Below, one piece after another: positions 8,443 through 16,234 of a stretch of 45,377 bases of DNA. Each line of letters begins with the position of its first letter. Position 1 is the stretch's first letter. The translations under genes were made by a program, and so were the position numbers. Under the pieces are notes generated by a model. The model was not told the DNA's origin. It made no database searches and saw only the letters and a program-made list of their open reading frames with translations. Source of the DNA: JBJKSO01 sp046703825 (GTDB taxonomy: Bacteria; Chloroflexota; Dormibacteria; Aeolococcales; Bog-877); assembly GCA_046703825.1 (NCBI GenBank), contig JBJKSO010000071.1, forward strand, positions 1 to 45,377, in the 5' to 3' direction.

Positions 8443-9116
8443 GTATCCGCCCCTTCCGCGGCGATGCTATTGGAGAGCAGACGCCGCAGTCGCTCAAGTG
8501 CCAGGCGGCTCCGACTTTTCACCGTACCAAGCGGAATCCCGCTCCGGCTGGCGATCTCGCTCTGAGATAGGCCGTCGAAATACGCCCACTTCAAAATCTG
8601 GCCCTGGTCAGGTGATAACTGGGCCAAGGCATGGCGCACCACCTCCCCGCGCATGGTTAGGGCCACCGATTCCCAGGTATCGCTGCTGGCGACCAGATCC
8701 GGCTGCTCCGCCATCGGCACCGACCTGGACCTGCCGCTGGCGCGGAGCCGGTCGATGGCTTTTGAACGCACCATCACCAGCAACCAAGTCCTGACGCTGG
8801 CACGGTGGGGCGCGTAGGCTCGAGCCGAGCGCCAGAGGGCCAAAAACGCGTCCTGGACTACTTCTTCAGCGGATGGCCGATCCTTAAGTATCCGCAGCGC
8901 CAGACCGAAGGCGACGGCGGCATGGCGGTCGTAGAGCACGCGCAAAGCCGCCTCCTCGTTGGCCCCCATGCGCCACATGAGGTGCGCATCAGTGTCCGGC
9001 CCCTCTACCCGCCACGACCCGAGCTCAAGCGCTTCCAACATGTCGTCTTCGGGGTATTCGGCAGACGGCCGCGGTCGGATCACATCTGGACCTTCGATCT
9101 TCGCCCACCAAAGCAT
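8439..9116 (-). CDS. ECF RNA polymerase sigma factor (SigK-like)
   Basis: The 225-residue protein has sigma region 2 (EEAALRVLYDRHAAVAFGLALRILKD, then the EEVVQDAFLALWR core) and region 4 (HALAQLSPDQGQILKWAYFDGLSQSEIA, then the GTVKSR helix). This is the usual extracytoplasmic-function architecture. Its cognate anti-sigma gene overlaps it, so it likely directs transcription of this whole minus-strand run through tatC, and perhaps of itself. I see no obvious ECF -35 motif in the 240 bases upstream. The start is uncertain: ATG at 9116 gives a 45-residue extension before the conserved part, and internal ATGs are possible. Confidence 0.92.
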   Translation of the reverse strand: MLWWAKIEGPDVIRPRPSAEYPEDDMLEALELGSWRVEGPDTDAHLMWRMGANEEAALRVLYDRHAAVAFGLALRILKDRPSAEEVVQDAFLALWRSARAYAPHRASVRTWLLVMVRSKAIDRLRASGRSRSVPMAEQPDLVASSDTWESVALTMRGEVVRHALAQLSPDQGQILKWAYFDGLSQSEIASRSGIPLGTVKSRSRLALERLRRLLSNSIAAEGADT

Positions 9117-9357
9117 GGCCCCCGCCGGCGCACCGCCAGTTTAGGCGGCCACCTCCGCGCCCGCGGATCCCATCTGGAGTGGCCCCGCCGAGCTGGGCAG
9201 GAAGATAGGGTTGGACGACGCTCGCTCCCTGTCTCAGCCTGGTCCGCACAACCCATCGCAGGACCGAGGTCCAGCCGCAGGGCGAAAGGTCAGTCCGGGC
9301 GTACCCTGGGACTGGCCGCGCGCGCCGCCGGCGCGGGGCGCTGAAACACCGGCGTGG

Positions 9358-10572
9358 CTAGCTGGGCTGGTTGGTCGGTTCCTGGTGACGCGTCAGGTGC
9401 GGCAACAAAGCCCTGGTCAGCGGGCGGATGGTCGCTCCCTGGACCAGGATGCTCACCAGCACCACGCCGAAGATGAGCGCTCGCACCACCGCCATCTCCC
9501 CGCCATGGACCCCCAGGCTCAGCGCCAGCGCCACCGCGACGGCACCGCGCAGCCCCCCCCAGACCAGCAGGTGCTGCCAGCGCAGCGGTATCGGCCGGCC
9601 CAGTCCCCGCAAGGTCGAGAGCAGGCCGTAGACGGTGATGGCCCGCGCCGCCAGCGCCAGCGCCGCGCCCGCCACCACCAGCCCGAAGTGGTTCAGCAGG
9701 GTGTTCCAGGGCGCCGAGGCGCCGATCAGCACGAAGACCACCGAGTTGAGGACGAAGGCAACGTAGGCCCAGAGCTCCGTCACCGCCCGCTGGGTGGGCT
9801 CGGACATGGTCCGGGGACGGCCGTAGTTGCCCACCACCACCCCGGCCGCGACCACGCAGAGGATCCCCGAGACGTGCGCCAGTTCTCCGAGCAGGTAGCC
9901 GCCGTAGGCGAGGACGGCGGTGATGGTTATCTCCAGCTGCGGGTCGTCGATGCGCGCCGTCCATCGCGATGCCACCCAGCCCAGCACCGTCCCCAGCCCT
10001 AGGCCTCCGAAGGTGAGCAGAAAGAACTGACCCACGTAGTTGGGCCAGGCCACTGCGCTCGCCGAAGTGGCGGTCAGCGCCACCGAGAACAAGACCACCC
10101 CGGTCCCGTCGTTGAGCAGGCTCTCGGCCTCGATGAGATTGCCCAGGCGCCCGGGCACGTGGAGCTGGCGGAAGACCGCCACCACCGCCACCGGATCGGT
10201 CGCCGACACCGCGGCACCGAACAGGATCGCGGCGGCCACCGACAGCCCCAGCGCGCTCGCCCCCAGAACCGCGATCACCGCAGTGGTGAGGGCCACGCCG
10301 ATGGTGGCCAGCACCGCCACCTCGGTCAGGTTGTTGCGCAGCTGCTCCCAGTGCAGGTTGAGCGCTGCGTCGAACAGGAGCCCGGGAAGGAGCACGAACA
10401 GAATCACGTTGTGCCCGAGCGAGGGGATGTGCCCCCGGAGCACGAAACCGCCCGCGATCCCGATGACCGCCAGCAGCGCCGGATAGGGGATGTACAGGCG
10501 GCGCGCGACCATGGTCCCGACGGTCGCCACCATCAGGACCCCGACCAGCTCGGCGACGGTTTTGGGAATCAA
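9358..10572 (-). CDS. Na+/H+ (cation/proton) antiporter, CPA1/NhaP type
   Basis: The 404-residue membrane protein has about 12 hydrophobic segments. CPA1 features are visible: FVLLPGLLFDAALNL in the first half, the ATDPVAVVAVF motif (ion-binding Asp in TDP) and ESLLNDGTGVVLF (the ND motif), and the later WGGLRGAVAVALAL segment. It exchanges sodium or another cation for protons across the cytoplasmic membrane, for pH and salt homeostasis. The TTG start at 10572 has a GAGGTGG site upstream. It is downstream of the DoxX-like gene on the same strand after a 63-base gap, so co-transcription is possible. No C-terminal regulatory domain is present. Confidence 0.93.
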   Translation of the reverse strand: MIPKTVAELVGVLMVATVGTMVARRLYIPYPALLAVIGIAGGFVLRGHIPSLGHNVILFVLLPGLLFDAALNLHWEQLRNNLTEVAVLATIGVALTTAVIAVLGASALGLSVAAAILFGAAVSATDPVAVVAVFRQLHVPGRLGNLIEAESLLNDGTGVVLFSVALTATSASAVAWPNYVGQFFLLTFGGLGLGTVLGWVASRWTARIDDPQLEITITAVLAYGGYLLGELAHVSGILCVVAAGVVVGNYGRPRTMSEPTQRAVTELWAYVAFVLNSVVFVLIGASAPWNTLLNHFGLVVAGAALALAARAITVYGLLSTLRGLGRPIPLRWQHLLVWGGLRGAVAVALALSLGVHGGEMAVVRALIFGVVLVSILVQGATIRPLTRALLPHLTRHQEPTNQPS

Positions 10573-10635
10573 TCCGCGGCCACCTCAAATGAACGGCGGT
10601 GCGATCTTCCCATCCCCCCTTGGCGCGGGGCTGCT

Positions 10636-11157
10636 TCAGCGGGCCAGCAGGACCACCCCGATCCCGGCGCCGGCCACCGCTGCGGCGGTGGCCAGCTGAG
10701 CCCGGCGAAGCCGGCGCGGGTCCCCCGCGACCAGCCCGTCCAGGCTGTGCCGGAGGGTGTCCGGCCCCTGCACCAGCAGGATGGCTGCCACCAGACAGTA
10801 GAGGATCCCCGAGTTCAGATCGGTGGTCCCGGGGTTGAAGGGCAAGCCGAACCCCTGGCCGATCTTCCTGATCAGCAGGAAGAACGGCACCGAGATCAGC
10901 AGGGCGAGCCGGGTCCAGAGGCCGAGCACGAGCGCCAGCCCCAGCAGCGTCTCCGAGCCGGCGACCAGGCCGCCGAAAAGGCCGGGGTGGCCGCCCACCA
11001 GCTGGGCGGCGAAGATCAGGGGCGGCTGGAGCGGCGGGGGACTGACCGAGGCGTTGGAGTAAATGATCCCGCTGTAGGTGTGATAGGCGGCGGGGTTCCA
11101 GTCCATGGCCGAGTTGACCAGCAGGATCGCGCCCAACAGCACCCGCACCGCGGGCAT
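10636..11157 (-). CDS. DoxX-like membrane protein
   Basis: The product (173 residues from the ATG at 11157; the frame is open further upstream to 11319) has four hydrophobic segments. It has the DoxX-like order of an early 'RVLLGAILLVNS' helix, a central GSETLLGLALVLGLWTRLAL helix and a final Ala-rich helix. DoxX/DoxD proteins are integral membrane subunits associated with thiosulfate:quinone oxidoreductase or oxidative-stress complexes; the exact role here is unknown. It follows another membrane protein (11229-12170) of similar style. The two and CtaG form a minus-strand set. The start codon is unresolved because the N-terminal extension overlaps the upstream gene. Confidence 0.7.
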   Translation of the reverse strand: MPAVRVLLGAILLVNSAMDWNPAAYHTYSGIIYSNASVSPPPLQPPLIFAAQLVGGHPGLFGGLVAGSETLLGLALVLGLWTRLALLISVPFFLLIRKIGQGFGLPFNPGTTDLNSGILYCLVAAILLVQGPDTLRHSLDGLVAGDPRRLRRAQLATAAAVAGAGIGVVLLAR

Positions 11158-11228
11158 GACCACGGCTGCGCGGTCCAGGGCTTTGCCGGTGCTGGCGGGC
11201 TCGGCCGGCCGCTCCCCGACCGCGGCGT

Positions 11229-12170
11229 TCAGTGGGGCCGCTCCAGCGCCGGCACGCGCCTCACCGGCCGGTTCAGGGCCGGTCGGTCTCGGGCGGGGGA
11301 CGGCTGGTCCAGCCGCCACAGCGAGGCCGCCAGGACCAGGACCACGGGAGCCAGATTGAGGTCAGTGGCCTGGCCGATCAGGAGGCCGCCCAACGCCTGG
11401 CAGAAGACCCAGAAGAGGCCGGTAAGGAGCGACGCCACCACCAGGCTCAGGTTGCGCCAGCGTGGCGACCACACCGCCAGCGCCAGCCCCAGTTCCAGGG
11501 CGGCCAGCAGGCCGGAAACCAAAAGGCTGTGCGCGAACGCCCAGGTGGCCAGGCGGTAGTCGACGCCGGCCAGCCCGCCCAGCTGCTCCTGGGCCGCCGA
11601 TTGCATGTTGTAGGCGAGCACGGCGCCGGTGGAAAACGGGGGCTGGAAGTGCAACCCCACCGCCAACAGCCAGAGGGCGCTCCAGAGCAGCTTGGTGCCA
11701 CGCTCCCCGAGCGCGCCCAGGGCGGCTGCGCAACTCCCGGATCCCCGCGCGGTGGGCAAGAGCACCAAAGCGGCGGCTGCCAGCATCAGGGCAGCTCCCG
11801 GAGCTCCGAACTCCACCAGCGCTGTGCCGGTGGGCAAGAAGCCAAAGCCCTCCCCACAAACCCATACCAGCAGGGCCCAAACGACGGAACCTATCAGCGC
11901 CGCTCGTCTGGTGCGGGGCCAGAGGATGCCGATGGCGATCAGCGCCTGGACGGCGGCGGCAACCGGGCTGATCACGTCGGGGTAGGGAGCCATCAGGTGC
12001 ACCACCCAGAGCAGGAAGGCCTTCACCGGCGGCGGCTGGTACATGAGCGCGGCTGGGTAGAGGATGTTGATGTTGAAGGCGCTGTTGAGCATCGCCGGCT
12101 GCAGCTGCAAACCTGCCGCCACCAGCCACAGACCCGCCAGACACCAGACGAGCCACCGGCGCACGCGCAC
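11229..12170 (-). CDS. Polytopic membrane protein, DoxX-related by architecture
   Basis: About 313 residues with eight or nine hydrophobic helices arranged as two similar halves, each beginning with an LQLQP or LHFQP segment (AAGLQLQPAML and AVGLHFQPPF). This suggests an internal duplication of a four-helix DoxX-like unit. I recognise no catalytic motif. I take the GTG at 12170 as the start because it directly follows ctaG (stop at 12187) and precedes the first helix; no clear ribosome site is visible, so translational coupling is likely. Placement between CtaG and a DoxX-like protein suggests a respiratory-membrane role, but this is inference. Confidence 0.6.
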   Translation of the reverse strand: MRVRRWLVWCLAGLWLVAAGLQLQPAMLNSAFNINILYPAALMYQPPPVKAFLLWVVHLMAPYPDVISPVAAAVQALIAIGILWPRTRRAALIGSVVWALLVWVCGEGFGFLPTGTALVEFGAPGAALMLAAAALVLLPTARGSGSCAAALGALGERGTKLLWSALWLLAVGLHFQPPFSTGAVLAYNMQSAAQEQLGGLAGVDYRLATWAFAHSLLVSGLLAALELGLALAVWSPRWRNLSLVVASLLTGLFWVFCQALGGLLIGQATDLNLAPVVLVLAASLWRLDQPSPARDRPALNRPVRRVPALERPH

Positions 12171-12186
12171 CGCCGCACCGGCGGTG

Positions 12187-12972
12187 TCAGCCGCGGGGTT
12201 TGGCGACGACCTCGCTGGCCTCATCGGCACCATCTTCAGGGAACATACGCCAGAAGTAGTAGCCCGCGACAACGACCATCAGGACGTTGTCGAAGCCAAA
12301 CATGATCAGTCCACCGAGATGCTGATCCCCCAGCGCTGACAGTCCCAGTTGGATGCTCTTATGCAAGTAAAACACGTATACCGCCCGCGGCAGCAGCGCT
12401 ACCGTCAGCCCGACTACCACCGAGGGCAGGGCCCCGCAGGTTAGGTAGGCGACCTCGCCCAGCGGCTGAAGGTTCCAAGCTTCGGCCTCGCGGTGCAACA
12501 CCACCGCCCACCAGAAGAGGATCCCAACCGCGAGAAAACTCAGCTTCTCTGCCATCAGCACCGGGGAGTGGGTGAGCGCGTAGTCGTACAGCACCGGAAT
12601 GTGCCAGCCCACCAGCACCACGAAGTAGGCGCTGGCGGCCACCAGCGGCCTGACCAATCCCCGCACCAAGGCGGCGAGCGGGCTCCGCAGCAACCGGTCA
12701 ACCGCATCGCCCGGCAGGCCGGCGATCAAGAGCGGCGGCGCCACCATGGCCAGAATGAGGTGCTGAACCATGTGCACGCTGAACAAGTAGTTGTCGCCAA
12801 CGAAATCGAGGGCGGATTGCAGTGCGACAAAGACCGCCAAGACGCCGGCGCACCAAAAAAACGCTCGCAGGTCGAGACGGCGCCCGGGAAGCCAGCGGTA
12901 GAGCCCGAGAGCTAGGGCGCAGCACACCCAGATGGGGAAGTCGTGCTCCCAGAGCGTGAGCCAGTGGAGCAT
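12187..12972 (-). CDS. ctaG: CtaG-type cytochrome c oxidase assembly factor
   Basis: The 261-residue protein shows the caa3_CtaG family layout: seven hydrophobic helices with conserved histidines in the FSVHMVQHLILAMVAPPLL motif and the later VGWHIP and FYLHKS segments. CtaG of this type is needed for assembly of the copper centre of caa3 or aa3 oxidase in Bacillus and relatives; it is distinct from the Cox11-type CtaG. It is the first gene of a minus-strand group that continues with two DoxX-like membrane proteins. No oxidase subunit gene is in the window. The ATG at 12972 is chosen as the only sensible start. Confidence 0.85.
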   Translation of the reverse strand: MLHWLTLWEHDFPIWVCCALALGLYRWLPGRRLDLRAFFWCAGVLAVFVALQSALDFVGDNYLFSVHMVQHLILAMVAPPLLIAGLPGDAVDRLLRSPLAALVRGLVRPLVAASAYFVVLVGWHIPVLYDYALTHSPVLMAEKLSFLAVGILFWWAVVLHREAEAWNLQPLGEVAYLTCGALPSVVVGLTVALLPRAVYVFYLHKSIQLGLSALGDQHLGGLIMFGFDNVLMVVVAGYYFWRMFPEDGADEASEVVAKPRG

Positions 12973-13368
12973 GGTCAGCCGCCGCCGTCTCTAACGGGCG
13001 CCCGACCGCTCCGCGCCGCTTCCCACATCCTCGCTCACCCCTGGATCAGCCTGGGCACCCCGCCGCCCGATCTGGCCCAGCATAGTGGGAGTACGCTCGG
13101 GCCCCGGTTCAGCCGGGCGGGGGTGGGATGGTCGCTGGGGCCAGGGGCCGGCGGCACCCCCGGCTCGGGCCCTGATCACATCCGAGCTCATCCGCACACC
13201 CTCGGGGTGGATTGGTATTCGTGCGGCCAGAGCCAACCGGCTGCGGGCTGCCGCGACCGCCAGCCGCCGGCGCTGATTGTGGCAAACACTTTCGGCTGCT
13301 AAACATTTGGCACACGGCGCTTGCCAATGATTGACTTTTGCCGACGGCTGAAATGACAATCTGCCGCG
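12973..13368. other. Divergent intergenic region with a candidate operator
   Basis: This 396-base stretch separates the divergent ctaG and MarR-like genes. I see no convincing gene. Its last 90 bases are clearly more AT-rich than the surroundings and contain an inverted repeat, TTGGCA at 13307-13312 and TGCCAA at 13322-13327, separated by 9 bases, about 40 bases before the MarR-like start. This is a plausible autoregulatory operator, probably next to the promoter. Confidence 0.4.
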
Positions 13369-13923
13369 ATGGGCGCTGAAGATCTGGCGCCGCCCGTCGG
13401 AGCAACGCCCATGGATCCGCCCTGCGGGCAACCGGACGCGGCGGCAACCTCGTCGGAGCAGCTGGCCGAGGACTTTCTGCGCCTGCGGGCGCGGATGGTG
13501 ACGCTGCTCGCACCCCGCTTCCCGCAGGAGCTGCCCGACGACCTACGGAGAGCGACGGCGCGCCAGGTCGAGGCGCTCGAAGCCCTGCTGCCCGACGGGT
13601 TGGCGATGCGCGATTTCGCGCTTCGGTTGGGGATAAGCCAGGCGGCGGCCACGGTGCTCGCCGACCGTCTGGTCGACTGCGGCTACGCCGACCGGCAGCG
13701 GCAGGATCAGGATCGCAGAGTCGTCGAGTTGCGCTGCACCGAGGCCGGGGCTTGCGTGGTGGAGGAGTATCGGGCCCACCAGCGCGAGAACCTGAGCCGC
13801 TTTGTGGCGCAGCTGACGCCCGACCAGGCGAAGGTGATAGTGGAAGTCATGGAGGCGATTGCCCTCTCCGTCGGCGACCCGGCCGACGAGGGCGCGAATG
13901 TCACCGCAGTAGGAGGTGGATGA
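13369..13923 (+). CDS. MarR-like winged-helix regulator, first of a tandem pair
   Basis: The 184-residue protein has a polar N-terminal extension of about 30 residues, then a winged helix: LPDGLAMRDFALRLGISQAAATVLADRLVDCGYADR is the recognition region, followed by the wing QDQDRRVVELRCTEAG and a C-terminal dimerisation helix (LTPDQAKVIVEVMEAIA). It is a MarR-like transcription factor. It overlaps the second regulator by four bases (ATGA), so the two are translationally coupled and could form a heterodimer. Two cysteines near the recognition helix and wing might respond to oxidants. Targets are unknown; ctaG is divergent from it. Confidence 0.75.
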   Translation: MGAEDLAPPVGATPMDPPCGQPDAAATSSEQLAEDFLRLRARMVTLLAPRFPQELPDDLRRATARQVEALEALLPDGLAMRDFALRLGISQAAATVLADRLVDCGYADRQRQDQDRRVVELRCTEAGACVVEEYRAHQRENLSRFVAQLTPDQAKVIVEVMEAIALSVGDPADEGANVTAVGGG

Positions 13924-14366
13924 TGCCTTGGGCCCGCAAGCTCGCGCAGGAGCTTCTGGACGCGCGGCGCCAGGTTGAGCTGCGCGTCTACTACTCCCTG
14001 CCCCCCGAAGACCTCAGGCTCATCCGCAATTTGACCATGGACGAGGCCCTGGTTCTGGGCAGCTTCCCCCGGGCGGGGATGGCGGAGCGCGACTTCGCCC
14101 AGGTGGTCCACATGAGCGGCGCCACCGCGCAGCTGGTTAAGACCGCCATGCTGCGGCGGCGCCTGCTGAAGCGGAACCCCCCGGGCCGGGAGCGCGCCGA
14201 CACCCTGGTCGAGCTGACCAGGCAAGGCGAGCGCGCCTGGTCGGCGCTGAACGGCGCCCAGCGGCGGGTCAGCGACGAGATGTGGGCCCAGCTCACTCCC
14301 GAGCAGATGCAGCGACTGGCTGAAACCATGGCCACCATGGCCGTGCGCCCGCCGACCACGACCTGA
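13920..14366 (+). CDS. MarR-like winged-helix regulator, second of a tandem pair
   Basis: The 148-residue protein resembles the first regulator in layout. It has an ERDFAQVVHMSGATAQLV recognition region, a basic wing (RRRLLKRNPPGRER) and a C-terminal helix with LTPEQMQRLAETMATMA, close to the LTPDQ-K motif of its partner. The start is at the ATGATG at 13920, preceded by AGGAGGTGG at 13911-13919, a strong site overlapping the end of the upstream gene. It differs enough from its neighbour to be an old paralogue. A third relative is encoded at 20815-21288. Function is regulatory by family; ligand and targets are unknown. Confidence 0.7.
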   Translation: MMPWARKLAQELLDARRQVELRVYYSLPPEDLRLIRNLTMDEALVLGSFPRAGMAERDFAQVVHMSGATAQLVKTAMLRRRLLKRNPPGRERADTLVELTRQGERAWSALNGAQRRVSDEMWAQLTPEQMQRLAETMATMAVRPPTTT

Positions 14367-14524
14367 GGCGGCTCTCCCGGCTTCGAAACCAGCCCCCGCG
14401 CCGGCGTCCGGTCGTCCGGAGCGGCTTGGCCCGATGGGGGCGGCGATCTCTGCGCGCCATCAGCGCCGCCTTATCTATTTGACAGCCAGGGTTCGGCATA
14501 GTACGATCACCATCGAACAATAGG

Positions 14525-15613
14525 ATGGACGAGAAGAGCAGGCAAGAGCTGGCCGCTCCCGGTGCCGGGGAGCAGCTGGAGGCCGCAACCAAGCAGGCTC
14601 GGGGCACCAACCGGTGGCTGGCGCTGGTTCCCCTTGCCATCGGCGCCGGCTCCCTGGTGGCGCTGGTGGTGCTGGTCAACCCGGGTCAGGTGGGCCAGGC
14701 CTTTTCGCGCTTCAACGTCAAGTTCCTGCCCCTGATCCTGTTCATGACCCTCGTCTACTACACCCTGCAGGGAGCTCGCTGGCGCTTCTTGCTGCGAGAT
14801 GCCGGGGTGGACGTCGACCTAAACGAGACTTTGTTACTGAACCAGGCGGGTCAGGCCACCGCGCTGCTGCCGCTCGGCGAGCTGAGCCGCGCTGTCTTTC
14901 TGAGTGAGGCCAAGCGAGTCCCACTGGGCGCGGTGGTCGCCACCATCACCGTGCAGGAGCTGATCTACACGGTGCTGCTGTTGGTGATCGCCGTTCCGGG
15001 GCTGCTCCATCTCCACGACGGTGGCTGGCTGGTGGCCGCCGGGCTGCTGTCGGTGGCGCTCGTCGTGGCGGTGCTCACCGTTCACCGCCTCTTCCGGCCG
15101 GTCTACGGCGTAGCCGCCCGCACCCCGGGGCTGCGCCGCTTCTCCAGCCAGGTGCTTTGGCTCCACGTCGAGACGGTGCAGTTGGTGCGGCAGCGGTCCA
15201 CGCTCGGCTGGTCTGCCATCAGCGTGGTCCAGGCGGCAGCCATGATCACGGGTTTCTGGCTGGTGCTGGGAGCCCTCGCACCGGGGGTCATCAGCTGGTC
15301 CGACGCCGCGCTCGTGTACGCCGTCTCCAATATCGCCGGTGCTCTGAGCCTGATCCCCGGCGGCATCGGCGCCTACGAGGCGAGCGTCGTGGGGCTGCTG
15401 GTGGCCTCGGGCCTCGACGTGCAGACGGCCGCCGCCGGCGCCCTGATCCAGCGCCTCTGCGACAAGGGGTTCGCCACCCTGATCGGATTCGCGGCTTACG
15501 CGGTCGCCCGGCGCCGCTTCCGGCTCAGCGGCCTCTCCGCACTCAACCCGAGCGGGATGAGCGGCGCGACACTGCCGTCGGACGCGGCCGCGAACCACGC
15601 CACCGCCATCTAG
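14525..15613 (+). CDS. YbhN / lysylphosphatidylglycerol synthase transmembrane-type protein
   Basis: The 362-residue protein has a polar N-terminus and seven or eight transmembrane segments. Family markers are the YYTLQGARWRFLLR segment, NQAGQATALLPLGELSRAVFL, and SLIPGGIGAYEASVVGLL (the GG-GxxE signature) near the C-terminus. This superfamily (UPF0104) includes the flippase half of MprF and related lipid transporters, so a lipid-flipping role is plausible. The catalytic synthase domain of MprF is absent. It is a single gene with a gap of about 160 bases upstream and no obvious operon partner. Confidence 0.82.
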   Translation: MDEKSRQELAAPGAGEQLEAATKQARGTNRWLALVPLAIGAGSLVALVVLVNPGQVGQAFSRFNVKFLPLILFMTLVYYTLQGARWRFLLRDAGVDVDLNETLLLNQAGQATALLPLGELSRAVFLSEAKRVPLGAVVATITVQELIYTVLLLVIAVPGLLHLHDGGWLVAAGLLSVALVVAVLTVHRLFRPVYGVAARTPGLRRFSSQVLWLHVETVQLVRQRSTLGWSAISVVQAAAMITGFWLVLGALAPGVISWSDAALVYAVSNIAGALSLIPGGIGAYEASVVGLLVASGLDVQTAAAGALIQRLCDKGFATLIGFAAYAVARRRFRLSGLSALNPSGMSGATLPSDAAANHATAI

Positions 15614-15699
15614 CAGCCGAAGCCGCTCCACTCTGGGGCGGGAGAGCGTCCCACCGGCCTGCTACGGTTGGCAGGTCACCCCAGCGAGGAGGCGTCCGG

Positions 15700-16140
15700 T
15701 TGCCCTTCGACGTAGACGGCTACGGCTTCCCCGAGCAGTCGCGCACTGTGGCCCGCCTGCTCGACGATCTCCGGGTGATGGGTCCCTCGGCGGTGGTGCG
15801 CGTGGCTCGGGCCTGGGACGCCAGCATCGGCAACTCCCGTCTGGATGAGCTCCACGCCGCCGAGAAGGCTGCGCTGCAGCTGATCGAGCAGCAAGGCCGT
15901 GACAACGACTGGGACGAGGTCCGCCGCGAGGTGCTCCAGCTCACGGAGGGCGGTCAGGCACTGGTTTCCTGGAAGGCGGAGCACGGCGATGCCGGCCACA
16001 AGGCCGAGCGCAGCACCCTGGCGGCCGCGCTGGGGCTGATGACGGCCCAGCAGCTCGCGCCCGAGCACCTGGAGCTGCTGCTGGCTCCGATGGCCTCCAC
16101 CCTGCCCTGGTTGATGCCGGAGCGTCGGCCACTTGCTTAA
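15700..16140 (+). CDS. Hypothetical soluble helical protein
   Basis: The product of 146 residues begins at a TTG at 15700 that has a GAGGAGG ribosome site 7 bases upstream, which decides the start. It is predicted mostly helical, with several charged stretches (LDELHAAEKAALQLIEQQGRDNDWDEV) and a C-terminal block containing LAPEHLELLLAPM. I recognise no domain, no signal peptide and no metal motif. It lies between the YbhN-like protein and a MEDS/ATPase regulator on the same strand, with no clear link to either. Confidence 0.55.
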   Translation: MPFDVDGYGFPEQSRTVARLLDDLRVMGPSAVVRVARAWDASIGNSRLDELHAAEKAALQLIEQQGRDNDWDEVRREVLQLTEGGQALVSWKAEHGDAGHKAERSTLAAALGLMTAQQLAPEHLELLLAPMASTLPWLMPERRPLA

Positions 16141-16234
16141 CTGGCGGAGCCGATCTCCAAGCCGGCTGTTCCCCGGCATGTTGAGTTCGATTTGGGCGGG
16201 TGTTTCGCCAGGTTGTCATACTCCCGGCTGAACA

